A stretch of DNA of 15,634 bases from NCBI RefSeq assembly GCF_052065415.1, contig NZ_JBQHUB010000047.1, forward strand, positions 1 through 15,634, in the 5' to 3' direction. The DNA is from Pseudoflavonifractor_A sp022772585 (lineage in GTDB: Bacteria > Bacillota > Clostridia > Oscillospirales > Oscillospiraceae). Below are positions 6,224-12,792 of this stretch, piece by piece. Made by a program: the position numbers and the translations under genes. Each line of letters opens with the position of its first letter. Position 1 is the first letter of the stretch. Under the pieces are notes generated by a model. That model did not search any database. It saw only the letters and a list, made by a program, of their open reading frames with translations, and was not told the origin of the DNA.

Positions 6224-7240
6224 CTAGTCCTCCAGCAGGTGGAGGCGGCCCTTGGGGAAGGTGAGGATGATCCGGGTGCCCTGGCCCGGCTCCGACTGGG
6301 CCTGGATGGACAGTCCCAGCCGCCGGCAGAGCTTGCGGCAGAGGTAGAGCCCCAATCCGGTGGACCTGGTGGACAAAAGGCGGCCGTTGGCTCCGGTGAA
6401 GCCCTTGTCAAAGATCCGGGGCAGATCCTCCGGCGGGATACCGGGGCCGTTGTCCGCCACCGTCAGGAGCACCGCGTACCGCTCCTCCCGGCAGGAGAAC
6501 GAGAGGGTGGGTGACGGCCCATGGTATTTGACGGCGTTGGAAATGAGCTGGCCCAGGATGAACTCCACCCATTTGGAGTCGGTATACACCACGGCGGACC
6601 AGGTCCCCGGGTCCAGCCGGAACCCGGCGGCGATCAGGGGGCGGGAATAGCGCCGCAGGGCGGAGCGGACGCAGTCCTCCAGGGCCATGGCCTTGACCAG
6701 ATAGTCCCGGTCCACCGAGCCGCTGCGGGCGTAGAAGAGGGCCTGCTCCACACAGCCGTCGATGCGGAAAAGCTCCTCGTCCAGCCGCTCGGCCAGGGGG
6801 CCGGGGTGGTTCTCCAGCAGGAGCCGGGCCGAGGCGATGGGGGTCTTGACCTCGTGGACCCAGGTCTCCACATACTCCCGGTACTCCCGGCTCTCCCGCC
6901 GGGCGGCGGAGACCTGGTCGTTCATGCTGTGGGCGGTGCGGGAGAGAACCTGGCAGAGCAGGTCGCCCTCTGGAAAGCCGGGCTCCCGCAGCAGCCCGGG
7001 GAGCAGATAGGCCTCCTCCAGGGCGTCCAGCTCCTCGATTACCCGGCGGTAGAAGAAGCGGCGGCGGACATAGTCCAGCCCCAGGGGCACCAGAACGCAC
7101 AGGGCGAACACGGCGCAGAGAAAGCCCACGGCGGAGGGCCCCAGCCCCAGAGAAAAGAGAAGGAAGGCGGTGAACACCAGGCCCAGTCCCAACCCGAGAA
7201 GGGAGGCGGCCCGGTCCCGCAGAAAGGCGGTCACAGACAT
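6224..7240 (-). CDS. bceS: BceS/GraS-type intramembrane-sensing histidine kinase
   Basis: This 338-residue kinase has two closely spaced membrane segments (about 11-33 and 36-56) and almost no extracytoplasmic loop, the hallmark of kinases that receive their signal from a BceAB-type transporter. The H-box is ETWVHEVKTPIA with phospho-acceptor His129. The N-box Asn is 235 (ISNAVKYH), G1 is DNGPGIP (263-269) and G2 is STGLGLYL (293-300). The gene start ATG 7240 overlaps the end of the response regulator by 10 bases, so translation is coupled. It is the last gene of the minus-strand operon; a bidirectional terminator lies some 80 bases beyond. The matching transporter bceAB is in the window at 12025-14779, on the other strand and almost 5 kb away. 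Confidence 0.92.
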   Translation of the reverse strand: MSVTAFLRDRAASLLGLGLGLVFTAFLLFSLGLGPSAVGFLCAVFALCVLVPLGLDYVRRRFFYRRVIEELDALEEAYLLPGLLREPGFPEGDLLCQVLSRTAHSMNDQVSAARRESREYREYVETWVHEVKTPIASARLLLENHPGPLAERLDEELFRIDGCVEQALFYARSGSVDRDYLVKAMALEDCVRSALRRYSRPLIAAGFRLDPGTWSAVVYTDSKWVEFILGQLISNAVKYHGPSPTLSFSCREERYAVLLTVADNGPGIPPEDLPRIFDKGFTGANGRLLSTRSTGLGLYLCRKLCRRLGLSIQAQSEPGQGTRIILTFPKGRLHLLED

Positions 7241-7905
7241 AGCTGATACCCCTGGCCCCGGCGGGTGGCCAGGGCGCCGGTGAGGCCGAGCTCCTCCAGA
7301 CGCCGGCGCAGCCGGGCCACGTTCACGGTGAGGGTGTTGTCATCCACAAAGGCTTCGGTCTGCCACAGGGCGTCCATCAGGGCGGCCCGGGAGACGATGC
7401 GCCCCGGCTCAGCCATGAGCCGCTGGAGGATGCGGGCCTCGTTGCGGGTGAGCTGGACTTCCTGCCCGTTCAGGGCGGCAGTTCCCCGGCCCAGGTCCAG
7501 AGAGAGGGCGCCGCAGGTCAGGGCGGGGGCCGGACCGGAGGGATAGGTCCGCTGGAGCAGCCGGGCCACCCGGGCCAGCAGGATCTGGGCGCTGTAGGGC
7601 TTGGCCAGGAAGTCGTCGGCCCCCAGGTCGATGCTCATCAGCTCGTCCAGCTCGGTGTCCCGGCTGGTGACCACGATGATGGGCAGGTCGGACTGCCGCC
7701 GCAGCTCCCGGCAGATCTGCAGGCCATCCTGCCGGGGCAGGTTCAGGTCCAGCAGGACCAGGTGGGCCCCGGAGGCAAGAGCCTGCTCCGCCGTGCGGGA
7801 AAACTCCTGCGGGGCCTCACAGAGGTAGCCGTAGCGCTCCAGCAGGGCGGTGAGCTCCCGGCGGATGCCCGGGTCATCCTCCGCGATGAAGATCTTATGG
7901 GGCAA
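7231..7905 (-). CDS. bceR: BceR/GraR-type response regulator
   Basis: This 224-residue OmpR-family regulator has receiver residues Asp10/Asp11, phospho-acceptor Asp53 (LLDLNLP), Thr80 and Lys102 (KPY). The winged-helix domain contains WQTEAFVDDNTLTVNVARLRR-type sequence (split here at the ends), the recognition pattern characteristic of BceR/GraR/VraR-like regulators of peptide-antibiotic transporters. The start is TTG 7905. No upstream ATG is available, and a near-perfect AGGAGGTGA lies six bases before the TTG, so this start is well supported. It overlaps the end of the NagZ-like gene by 11 bases, and that gene's last codons contain the ribosome site. The expected target is the bceAB promoter at about 11936-11998. 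Confidence 0.93.
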   Translation of the reverse strand: MPHKIFIAEDDPGIRRELTALLERYGYLCEAPQEFSRTAEQALASGAHLVLLDLNLPRQDGLQICRELRRQSDLPIIVVTSRDTELDELMSIDLGADDFLAKPYSAQILLARVARLLQRTYPSGPAPALTCGALSLDLGRGTAALNGQEVQLTRNEARILQRLMAEPGRIVSRAALMDALWQTEAFVDDNTLTVNVARLRRRLEELGLTGALATRRGQGYQLCL

Positions 7906-9217
7906 CCGGGGTCACCTCCTCGGCGCTCTGGGGCGGGAGCAGGGCCAGCAGTGCCCGGACCTGGGCGTTGAGGGTCTCCACGTCGGGGGCGGGGACCGGT
8001 TTATCGGACAGGCCGGCGGTATGTTTCAAGGTCAGGATGCGCAGAACGCTCTCATCCAGCCGCGCCCGGGAGATGCGGCCGGAGCGGAGGGCGGAGAGCA
8101 GCGCGTCCCGGGCTTGAGCGAGGGGCTCGGCGCCGTGGCATACCAGCAGCAGGTCGCAGCCGGCCTCCACCGCCAGCACCGCCGCCTCCCCTGTGCTGTA
8201 AGTACCGGAGACGGCGCCCATGGTCAGATCGTCGGTGACCACCACGCCGTCAAAGCCCATCTCCCCCCGGAGCAGGCCGTCCACCACCTTGGGGGAGAGG
8301 GAGGCGGGCAGCTCCGGGTCGATCCCCGTCTCCAGGATATGGCCTACCATGATGGCCGGGACACCCCGGCGGATGGCCTCGGCAAAGGGCAGAAGCTCCC
8401 GGGCGCGAAGCTCCTCCAGGGACCGCTCCACCACCGGCAGGCCGGTGTGGGAGTCCGTCAGCGTGTCGCCGTGGCCGGGGAAATGCTTGACCACCGGGAT
8501 CACATCCCGGTCGCAGATCCCCTCCCACACCGCGCTGCCCGCGGCGGCCACGGTCTGAGCATCGGTGCCCAGGGCACGGTCGGCGATGACGGTGTTCTCC
8601 GGGTTGGACCAGATATCCAGACAGGGGGCGAAGTCCATGTTCAGGCCAAAGGCGGCGCACTCATCTCCCAGCAGCCGGCCCAGCCGGGAGCAGAGGGAGA
8701 GATTCTCCGCCTGACCGAAGGTGAGGGGGGAGGGAACGTCCAAAAGCTCCGGGGGCATGCGGGACACACGGCCCCCCTCCTCGTCCACCGAGAGGAAGAG
8801 GGGGATATCGCTCTGGTTGAGGGCCTTGAGGGAGTTGGTGAGGGCGGCGAGCTGTTCCGCGCTCTCCGCGTTGCGGGAGAAGAGGATGACGCCCCCCACC
8901 TGGAAGCGCCGGATGGCGTCCTCAGCGTCCTCCCCGGCGGCGGTGCCCTCAAAACCGCAGATAAGGAGCTGGCCCACCTTCTGCTCGTCGGTCATGGCGT
9001 CCAGCTGGGCGTGAATGGGATCGGGCGTGGGCGTGGGCGTGGGCGTAGGCGTAGGGGAGGGGGCTGCGGTGGGAACAGGCGCCGCCGGAGCGGAAGAAGG
9101 CGCGGCGGAGGGTGTGACAGACGCTCCGGGCGTGGGCGAGGGAAGGCCCGCGGCGGGGGTGCAGCCCTGCAGCAGAAGGACAGAGATGAGGCAGAGGGGG
9201 AGGAGCTGTTTCATCAT
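7895..9217 (-). CDS. nagZ: Lipoprotein beta-N-acetylhexosaminidase (GH3, NagZ-like)
   Basis: This 440-residue glycoside hydrolase family 3 enzyme is predicted to remove N-acetylglucosamine from muropeptides or other beta-linked glycans outside the membrane. The N-terminus is a lipoprotein signal (MMKQLLPLCLISVLLLQGC) with Cys19 as the lipid anchor. Residues 20-67 are a Pro/Thr/Ser/Ala linker ending in a PT repeat. The catalytic domain starts near 70 and includes DEEGGRVSR, KHFPGHGDT (244-252), the Asp255-His257 dyad of NagZ enzymes and VTDDLTMGA with likely nucleophile Asp329. The first ATG (9217) overlaps the RNase R stop as ATGA, with a second ATG adjacent. A longer open frame to 9394 lies inside RNase R and lacks the signal peptide. 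It shares an operon with BceR and BceS. Confidence 0.92.
   Translation of the reverse strand: MMKQLLPLCLISVLLLQGCTPAAGLPSPTPGASVTPSAAPSSAPAAPVPTAAPSPTPTPTPTPTPDPIHAQLDAMTDEQKVGQLLICGFEGTAAGEDAEDAIRRFQVGGVILFSRNAESAEQLAALTNSLKALNQSDIPLFLSVDEEGGRVSRMPPELLDVPSPLTFGQAENLSLCSRLGRLLGDECAAFGLNMDFAPCLDIWSNPENTVIADRALGTDAQTVAAAGSAVWEGICDRDVIPVVKHFPGHGDTLTDSHTGLPVVERSLEELRARELLPFAEAIRRGVPAIMVGHILETGIDPELPASLSPKVVDGLLRGEMGFDGVVVTDDLTMGAVSGTYSTGEAAVLAVEAGCDLLLVCHGAEPLAQARDALLSALRSGRISRARLDESVLRILTLKHTAGLSDKPVPAPDVETLNAQVRALLALLPPQSAEEVTPVAP
9020..9056. repeat. Hexanucleotide repeat coding for the Pro-Thr linker
   Basis: About five to six tandem copies of a GGGCGT/GGCGTA-type unit (plus-strand sense) encode the (PT)n linker between the lipid anchor and catalytic domain of the NagZ-like protein. 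Because the unit is six bases, copy-number changes would keep the frame and alter linker length only. Confidence 0.75.
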
Positions 9218-11274
9218 CGCTTGTTTCGCCCCTTTCTGTGTTTCGGCCCGTGAGAGGGATGGCGGCCGGGGCGCCGCCCCACCCGCCGCTCGGAGGGCCG
9301 TTCCCGGTCCGCCGTGCCGGGGGAGGGGGAGCGGGGCGCGTGACCGGGGAGACGGAAAACGATCTGTCCGCTGCCCGGGTCGGCGGAGGCGCACACCACC
9401 TGCAGCAGCGTGCCCAGGGTGTAGCGCTCTTCCCCGTGGGAGAGGGTCATATGGGCCTCGTCAAAGGTATAAGGAGGAGCGGGCAGGGCCTCCGCCGGGA
9501 GGAAACCCTCCGCGCCGCCCTCGACCAGGACGAACAGGCCGAAGCGGGTGACGCCGGAGACGGCGGCGGCAAAGGTCTCCCCGGTGCGGGAGGCCATATA
9601 CTCGGCCAGATAGCGCTTTTCGATCTCCCGCTCGGCGGTCTGGGCGGAGAGCTCCCGCTCCGAGGACTGGCGGGCGGCCTTGCCCACGGCGGAGGAGAGC
9701 TTCTGTCCCGTTTTGCCCTCCATGGTGCCGTCCAGCAGGGCGGTGAGACAGCGGTGGACCATCAGGTCGGGATAGCGGCGGATGGGAGAGGTGAAGTGGC
9801 AGTAGTAGGGGGCGGCCAGGCCGAAATGCCCCAGATTCTGAGGCTCGTACCGGGCCTTCATCAGCGAGCGGAGCACGGTGGTGTGGACCAGGAATTCCTG
9901 CGGTGTGCCCCGGGCCTGGTCCAGCAGCTTCTGGAGGGAGAAGTTGTCCGGCTCCCGCACGTCGTAGCCCAGGGGAGCGAGCATGGCGCGCAGGGCGTCA
10001 GCCTTTTCCGCCGAGGGTTTTTCGTGAATGCGGTAGACCGCCGGGGCCTGGAGCTGGGAGAGGTGCCGGGCCACGCACTCGTTGGCGGCCAGCATGAAGG
10101 ACTCGATGATCCCCTCGCTCTCGCCGGGGGCCCGGGCCCGGATGGACACCGGGCGGCCCTCGTCGTCGCAGAGGATCTCGCTCTCCCGGCTCTCCAGGTC
10201 CAATCCGCCCCGGAGACGGCGGCGGCGCTCCAGCACCCGGGAGAGACCGGCCATCTCCCGCAGCATGGGAAGGATGTGGGCATACCGCTCCTCCAGCTCA
10301 GGACTGCCGCCCTGGAGCAGGGCGTTGCAGTCCGGGTAACTCATGCGCTCGGCGGTGCGGATGGCCGACTTGGCGATGCGGTATTCCGCCACCGAGCCGT
10401 CGGGGGCGAGGGTCATGATACAGGAGAGGGTGAGCCGGTCCACACGGGGGTTGAGGGAGCAGATGCCGTTGGAGAGCTCGGTGGGGAGCATGGGGACGAC
10501 CTGGTCGGCGAAGTAGACCGAGGTGCCCCGCTGCCAGGCCTCCACGTCCAGAGGGGAACCCATGGGGACATAGTGGCTCACGTCGGCAATGTGGACCCCC
10601 AGCACCGGCCGGCCCTGGCCGTCCCGCTCCAGAGAGACGGCGTCATCCAGATCCCGGGCGTGCTCGCCGTCAATGGTGATGATGAGCTTGTCCCGCAGGT
10701 CCAGCCGTCCCGCCAGGGCGGAGGGGTCCACCGCCTGGGGCGCCCGGGCGGCCTGCTCCAGCACCGGGGGCGGGAATTGGCGGTGGATCCCCTGCTCGAA
10801 GAGGATGGCCTCCACGGCGGCCTCCCGGCTGCCGTCCCGGCCAAAGACCTCCGCCAGGGCGCCCATGGGGGGCTGCTTGGCGGTGCCGTAGCTGGAAATC
10901 TTCACCGCCGCCTTGTCCCCGGGGCGGAAACCGGCGGTCCGGCCTACCACCAGGATGGGGTCGCGCAGCTTGTCCCCGTCGGGCACCAGCCAGGTCTCCC
11001 GGTTGTGCTTGCGCACCGCGCCGGTCACCGTCCGGTTGGCGCGCTTCAGAACGGAAATGACCCGGGCCTCCCGCTTTTCGCCAGGGGCAGAGGGGCCGCC
11101 CTCTGGCCGGATGGTCACGGTGTCGCCGTTCCAGGCGCCGTTTTCCATCCGGGGCGGGATGAAATAGTCCCTGCCGGCTCCCTCCTCTCCGGAGGGGGTG
11201 ACAAAGCCGAAGCCCCGGCCGGCGGCGTGGTAAACACCGGTGATGAGGGGATCGGAATGAGCGTGTTTTGACAT
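9214..11274 (-). CDS. rnr: Ribonuclease R
   Basis: This 686-residue processive 3'-to-5' exoribonuclease acts on structured RNA and in tmRNA-linked mRNA decay. N-terminal cold-shock/OB segments (GRGFGFVTP at 19-27) precede the RNB catalytic domain, whose IDGEHARDLDDA (201-212) supplies Asp202, Asp208, Asp210 and Asp211. An S1 domain follows at about 595-660 (GVTRFGLFVLVEGGAEGF), ending in a basic, RNA-binding-like tail (KHRKGRNKR). The N-terminus is shorter than E. coli RNase R and lacks its helix-turn-helix extension, as is usual in Firmicutes. The start ATG 11274 follows AAGGAG. Its stop overlaps the nagZ start, and the phosphopantetheinyl transferase gene ends 20 bases upstream. In many Firmicutes rnr directly follows secG; here secG is on the other strand, 3.6 kb away. 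Confidence 0.96.
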   Translation of the reverse strand: MSKHAHSDPLITGVYHAAGRGFGFVTPSGEEGAGRDYFIPPRMENGAWNGDTVTIRPEGGPSAPGEKREARVISVLKRANRTVTGAVRKHNRETWLVPDGDKLRDPILVVGRTAGFRPGDKAAVKISSYGTAKQPPMGALAEVFGRDGSREAAVEAILFEQGIHRQFPPPVLEQAARAPQAVDPSALAGRLDLRDKLIITIDGEHARDLDDAVSLERDGQGRPVLGVHIADVSHYVPMGSPLDVEAWQRGTSVYFADQVVPMLPTELSNGICSLNPRVDRLTLSCIMTLAPDGSVAEYRIAKSAIRTAERMSYPDCNALLQGGSPELEERYAHILPMLREMAGLSRVLERRRRLRGGLDLESRESEILCDDEGRPVSIRARAPGESEGIIESFMLAANECVARHLSQLQAPAVYRIHEKPSAEKADALRAMLAPLGYDVREPDNFSLQKLLDQARGTPQEFLVHTTVLRSLMKARYEPQNLGHFGLAAPYYCHFTSPIRRYPDLMVHRCLTALLDGTMEGKTGQKLSSAVGKAARQSSERELSAQTAEREIEKRYLAEYMASRTGETFAAAVSGVTRFGLFVLVEGGAEGFLPAEALPAPPYTFDEAHMTLSHGEERYTLGTLLQVVCASADPGSGQIVFRLPGHAPRSPSPGTADRERPSERRVGRRPGRHPSHGPKHRKGRNKR

Positions 11275-11294
11275 GGATATCTCCTTTTTTCTAA

Positions 11295-11840
11295 TCAGAT
11301 AGCTTGAAAAGGATCAGAAATTCTTTTTAATTCCTGCGGCTCTTCTTGGCCGCAGCAGGCCGCCCGCCAGCCCGGAGCGCCGTAGGAGCGGAACCACAAC
11401 CCCCGGAAGATGCCGCTCTCGCCGGGGGAGAGCAGGGGAACGGCGATGGAACGGGGCGCGACGTTCAAGCCCTGGCCGGTGTATTTTACAAAGCTCTCCT
11501 TCAAAGTCCAGAGTGTGTAAAAGTCCTCCCAGCGGCCGCCCCGCCCGGTGAACCATTGGAATTCCCGGTCGGAGAGGGCGAACCGGGGCAGGCCGGGCCG
11601 CCGGGGCCGGACCCGCTCCACATCCACCCCGAGCGGGGCGTCTCCCACGCCGCACAGGGCGAAGGGGCCGCTGTGGCTGAGGCTGAACTGGAGCGGGGCG
11701 TTTTCCAGACAGGGCTTGCCGCCGGGGGAGCGGGCAAAGACGGGGGACTCCAGACCGAAGTCCTCCGCCAGAACGGCGCGCAGCAGGGCGTGGGCGGCGG
11801 AGCGGCCGTCCTCCGCTGCGGAAAAAAAGAGCGTGAGCAA
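11295..11840 (-). CDS. 4'-phosphopantetheinyl transferase (Sfp-type)
   Basis: This 181-residue enzyme transfers the phosphopantetheine arm of CoA to carrier proteins (ACP, PCP). Motifs in order are GKPCLE (41-46), FSLSHSG (52-58), GVDVER (71-76; Mg-binding Asp73 and Glu75) and WTLKESFVK (111-119; Glu115). All are typical of the Sfp/AcpT superfamily, whose members are usually around 220 residues, so this is a compact one. The best start is TTG 11840, with GGGGGTGG a few bases upstream. No ATG or GTG is available in frame before it, and the nearby ATG at 11874 is in another frame. It is the first gene of the minus-strand operon, 20 bases ahead of rnr. Which carrier protein it serves is not visible; no carrier or synthase gene is nearby. 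Confidence 0.88.
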   Translation of the reverse strand: MLTLFFSAAEDGRSAAHALLRAVLAEDFGLESPVFARSPGGKPCLENAPLQFSLSHSGPFALCGVGDAPLGVDVERVRPRRPGLPRFALSDREFQWFTGRGGRWEDFYTLWTLKESFVKYTGQGLNVAPRSIAVPLLSPGESGIFRGLWFRSYGAPGWRAACCGQEEPQELKRISDPFQAI

Positions 11841-11872
11841 GCGTATCCACCCCCAGCGTATGAGCTGTCTCC

Positions 11873-11901
11873 ATTTTACCCGATTTGACGGGAGATTACA
11901 A
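11873..11901 (-). promoter_or_regulatory. Promoter of the PPTase-rnr-nagZ-bceRS operon
   Basis: On the minus strand, TTGTAA (11901-11896) and TAAAAT (11878-11873) are separated by exactly 17 bases. They lie 33 bases ahead of the PPTase TTG start, and this is the best sigma-A match in the divergent intergenic region. As no other promoter is evident until 6224, it may drive all five genes. Confidence 0.72.
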
Positions 11902-11932
11902 CGCCGCTCCGGCTGGGAGAAGGGGAAGAAAG

Positions 11933-11998
11933 CTTACAAAAACGTCACAAAAACGTAAGAGAGTTCGATGGCGGGCGGGGGCGATCGGGAGGTACAAT
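11933..11998 (+). promoter_or_regulatory. bceA promoter with probable BceR operator
   Basis: ACAAAAACGT occurs at 11936-11945 and 11947-11956, 11 bases apart, and the pair is framed by inverted CTTAC (11933-11937) and GTAAG (11955-11959). A good -10, TACAAT (11993-11998), lies 27 bases before the ATG, but the -35 position (about 11970-11975) has no TTGACA-like sequence. A weak -35 with an upstream 11-bp-spaced repeat is the layout expected for activation by an OmpR-family regulator, here presumably the BceR at 7231-7905. The regulator-site assignment is inference. Confidence 0.55.
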
Positions 11999-12024
11999 GG
12001 AGGGGACAAAAGGAGGAACAGCAT

Positions 12025-12792
12025 ATGGAACCTATTCTGACCGTTTCCCATCTTCAGAAGTATTACGGCAGCCGGGGCAATGTGAACCGGGCCATCGACG
12101 ATATCAGCTTCGAGGTGATGCCCGGCGAGTTTGTGGGCATCATGGGCGCGTCGGGCAGCGGAAAGACCACCCTGCTCAACTGCATCTCCACCATCGACGC
12201 CGCCACCGGCGGGCAGATCGTCATCGACGGGGAGGATATCACCCGCCTCAATGCCAAAAAGCTCTCCCGATTCCGGCGGGAGCGGCTGGGCTTCGTGTTT
12301 CAGGACTGCAACCTGCTGGACACCCTCACCGGCTTTGAGAACATCGCTCTGGCCCTCACCATCCTTCACCGGGGGGCGGGGGAGATCGAGGAGAAGGTCA
12401 GGGAGACCGCCCGGCTGCTGGAGATCGAGGAGTGCCTGGACCGGTATCCCTACCAGATGTCGGGCGGCCAGCGGCAGCGGACGGCGGCGGCCCGGGCCAT
12501 CATCACCGAGCCCGCCCTCATCCTGGCCGACGAGCCCACCGGTGCGCTGGACTCCAAATCGGCCCGGCTGCTGCTGGACCGCTTCGAGGACCTGAATCTG
12601 GGCCGGAAGGCCACCATTCTGATGGTCACCCACGACGCCTTTACCGCCAGCTACTGCCACCGCATCCTGTTCATCAAGGACGGGAAGCGGTTCACCGAGC
12701 TGGTACGGGGAGACGACAGCCGCAAGAACTTCTTTGCCCGGATCATCCAGGTGGTCACTCTGCTGGGAGGTGCGTGCGACGATGTTCTGTAA
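12025..12792 (+). CDS. bceA: BceA-type ABC transporter ATPase
   Basis: This 255-residue ATPase subunit belongs to a transporter conferring resistance to, and sensing, cell-wall-active peptides (bacitracin-like, lantibiotics). It has Walker A GASGSGKT (41-48), Q-loop Gln93, signature SGGQRQR (146-152), Walker B LILADE (165-170) and His203. The C-terminal extension (RGDDSRKNFFARIIQVV) is typical of BceA proteins. The start is ATG 12025, eight bases after AAAGGAGG; an in-frame ATG at 11968 overlaps the promoter -10 and is rejected. The gene overlaps the permease gene by 11 bases. The upstream direct repeat suggests activation by the BceR-like regulator. Confidence 0.94.
   Translation: MEPILTVSHLQKYYGSRGNVNRAIDDISFEVMPGEFVGIMGASGSGKTTLLNCISTIDAATGGQIVIDGEDITRLNAKKLSRFRRERLGFVFQDCNLLDTLTGFENIALALTILHRGAGEIEEKVRETARLLEIEECLDRYPYQMSGGQRQRTAAARAIITEPALILADEPTGALDSKSARLLLDRFEDLNLGRKATILMVTHDAFTASYCHRILFIKDGKRFTELVRGDDSRKNFFARIIQVVTLLGGACDDVL

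Noticed and set aside
5953..6264. A 103-codon plus-strand frame spanning the oriT-like site.
   Set aside because: It lacks a ribosome site, crosses several strong hairpins and runs into the next gene on the other strand.
9020..9056. The tandem GGGCGT repeat as a CRISPR-like or regulatory array.
   Set aside because: It is a short microsatellite inside a coding sequence that simply encodes a Pro-Thr linker; there are no spacers.
7850..9253. A 467-codon open frame on the plus strand opposite the NagZ-like gene.
   Set aside because: Low-complexity Gly/Arg/Gln-rich translation over a gene with clear catalytic motifs.
9238..11271. A 677-codon open frame on the plus strand opposite RNase R.
   Set aside because: It mirrors rnr almost exactly, a common effect of high-GC codon use; no domain or ribosome site supports it.
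12734..12781. An upstream extension of the bceB frame into bceA.
   Set aside because: The BceB N-terminus begins at the ATG at 12782 with its own ribosome site; the extra residues have no membrane or family character.
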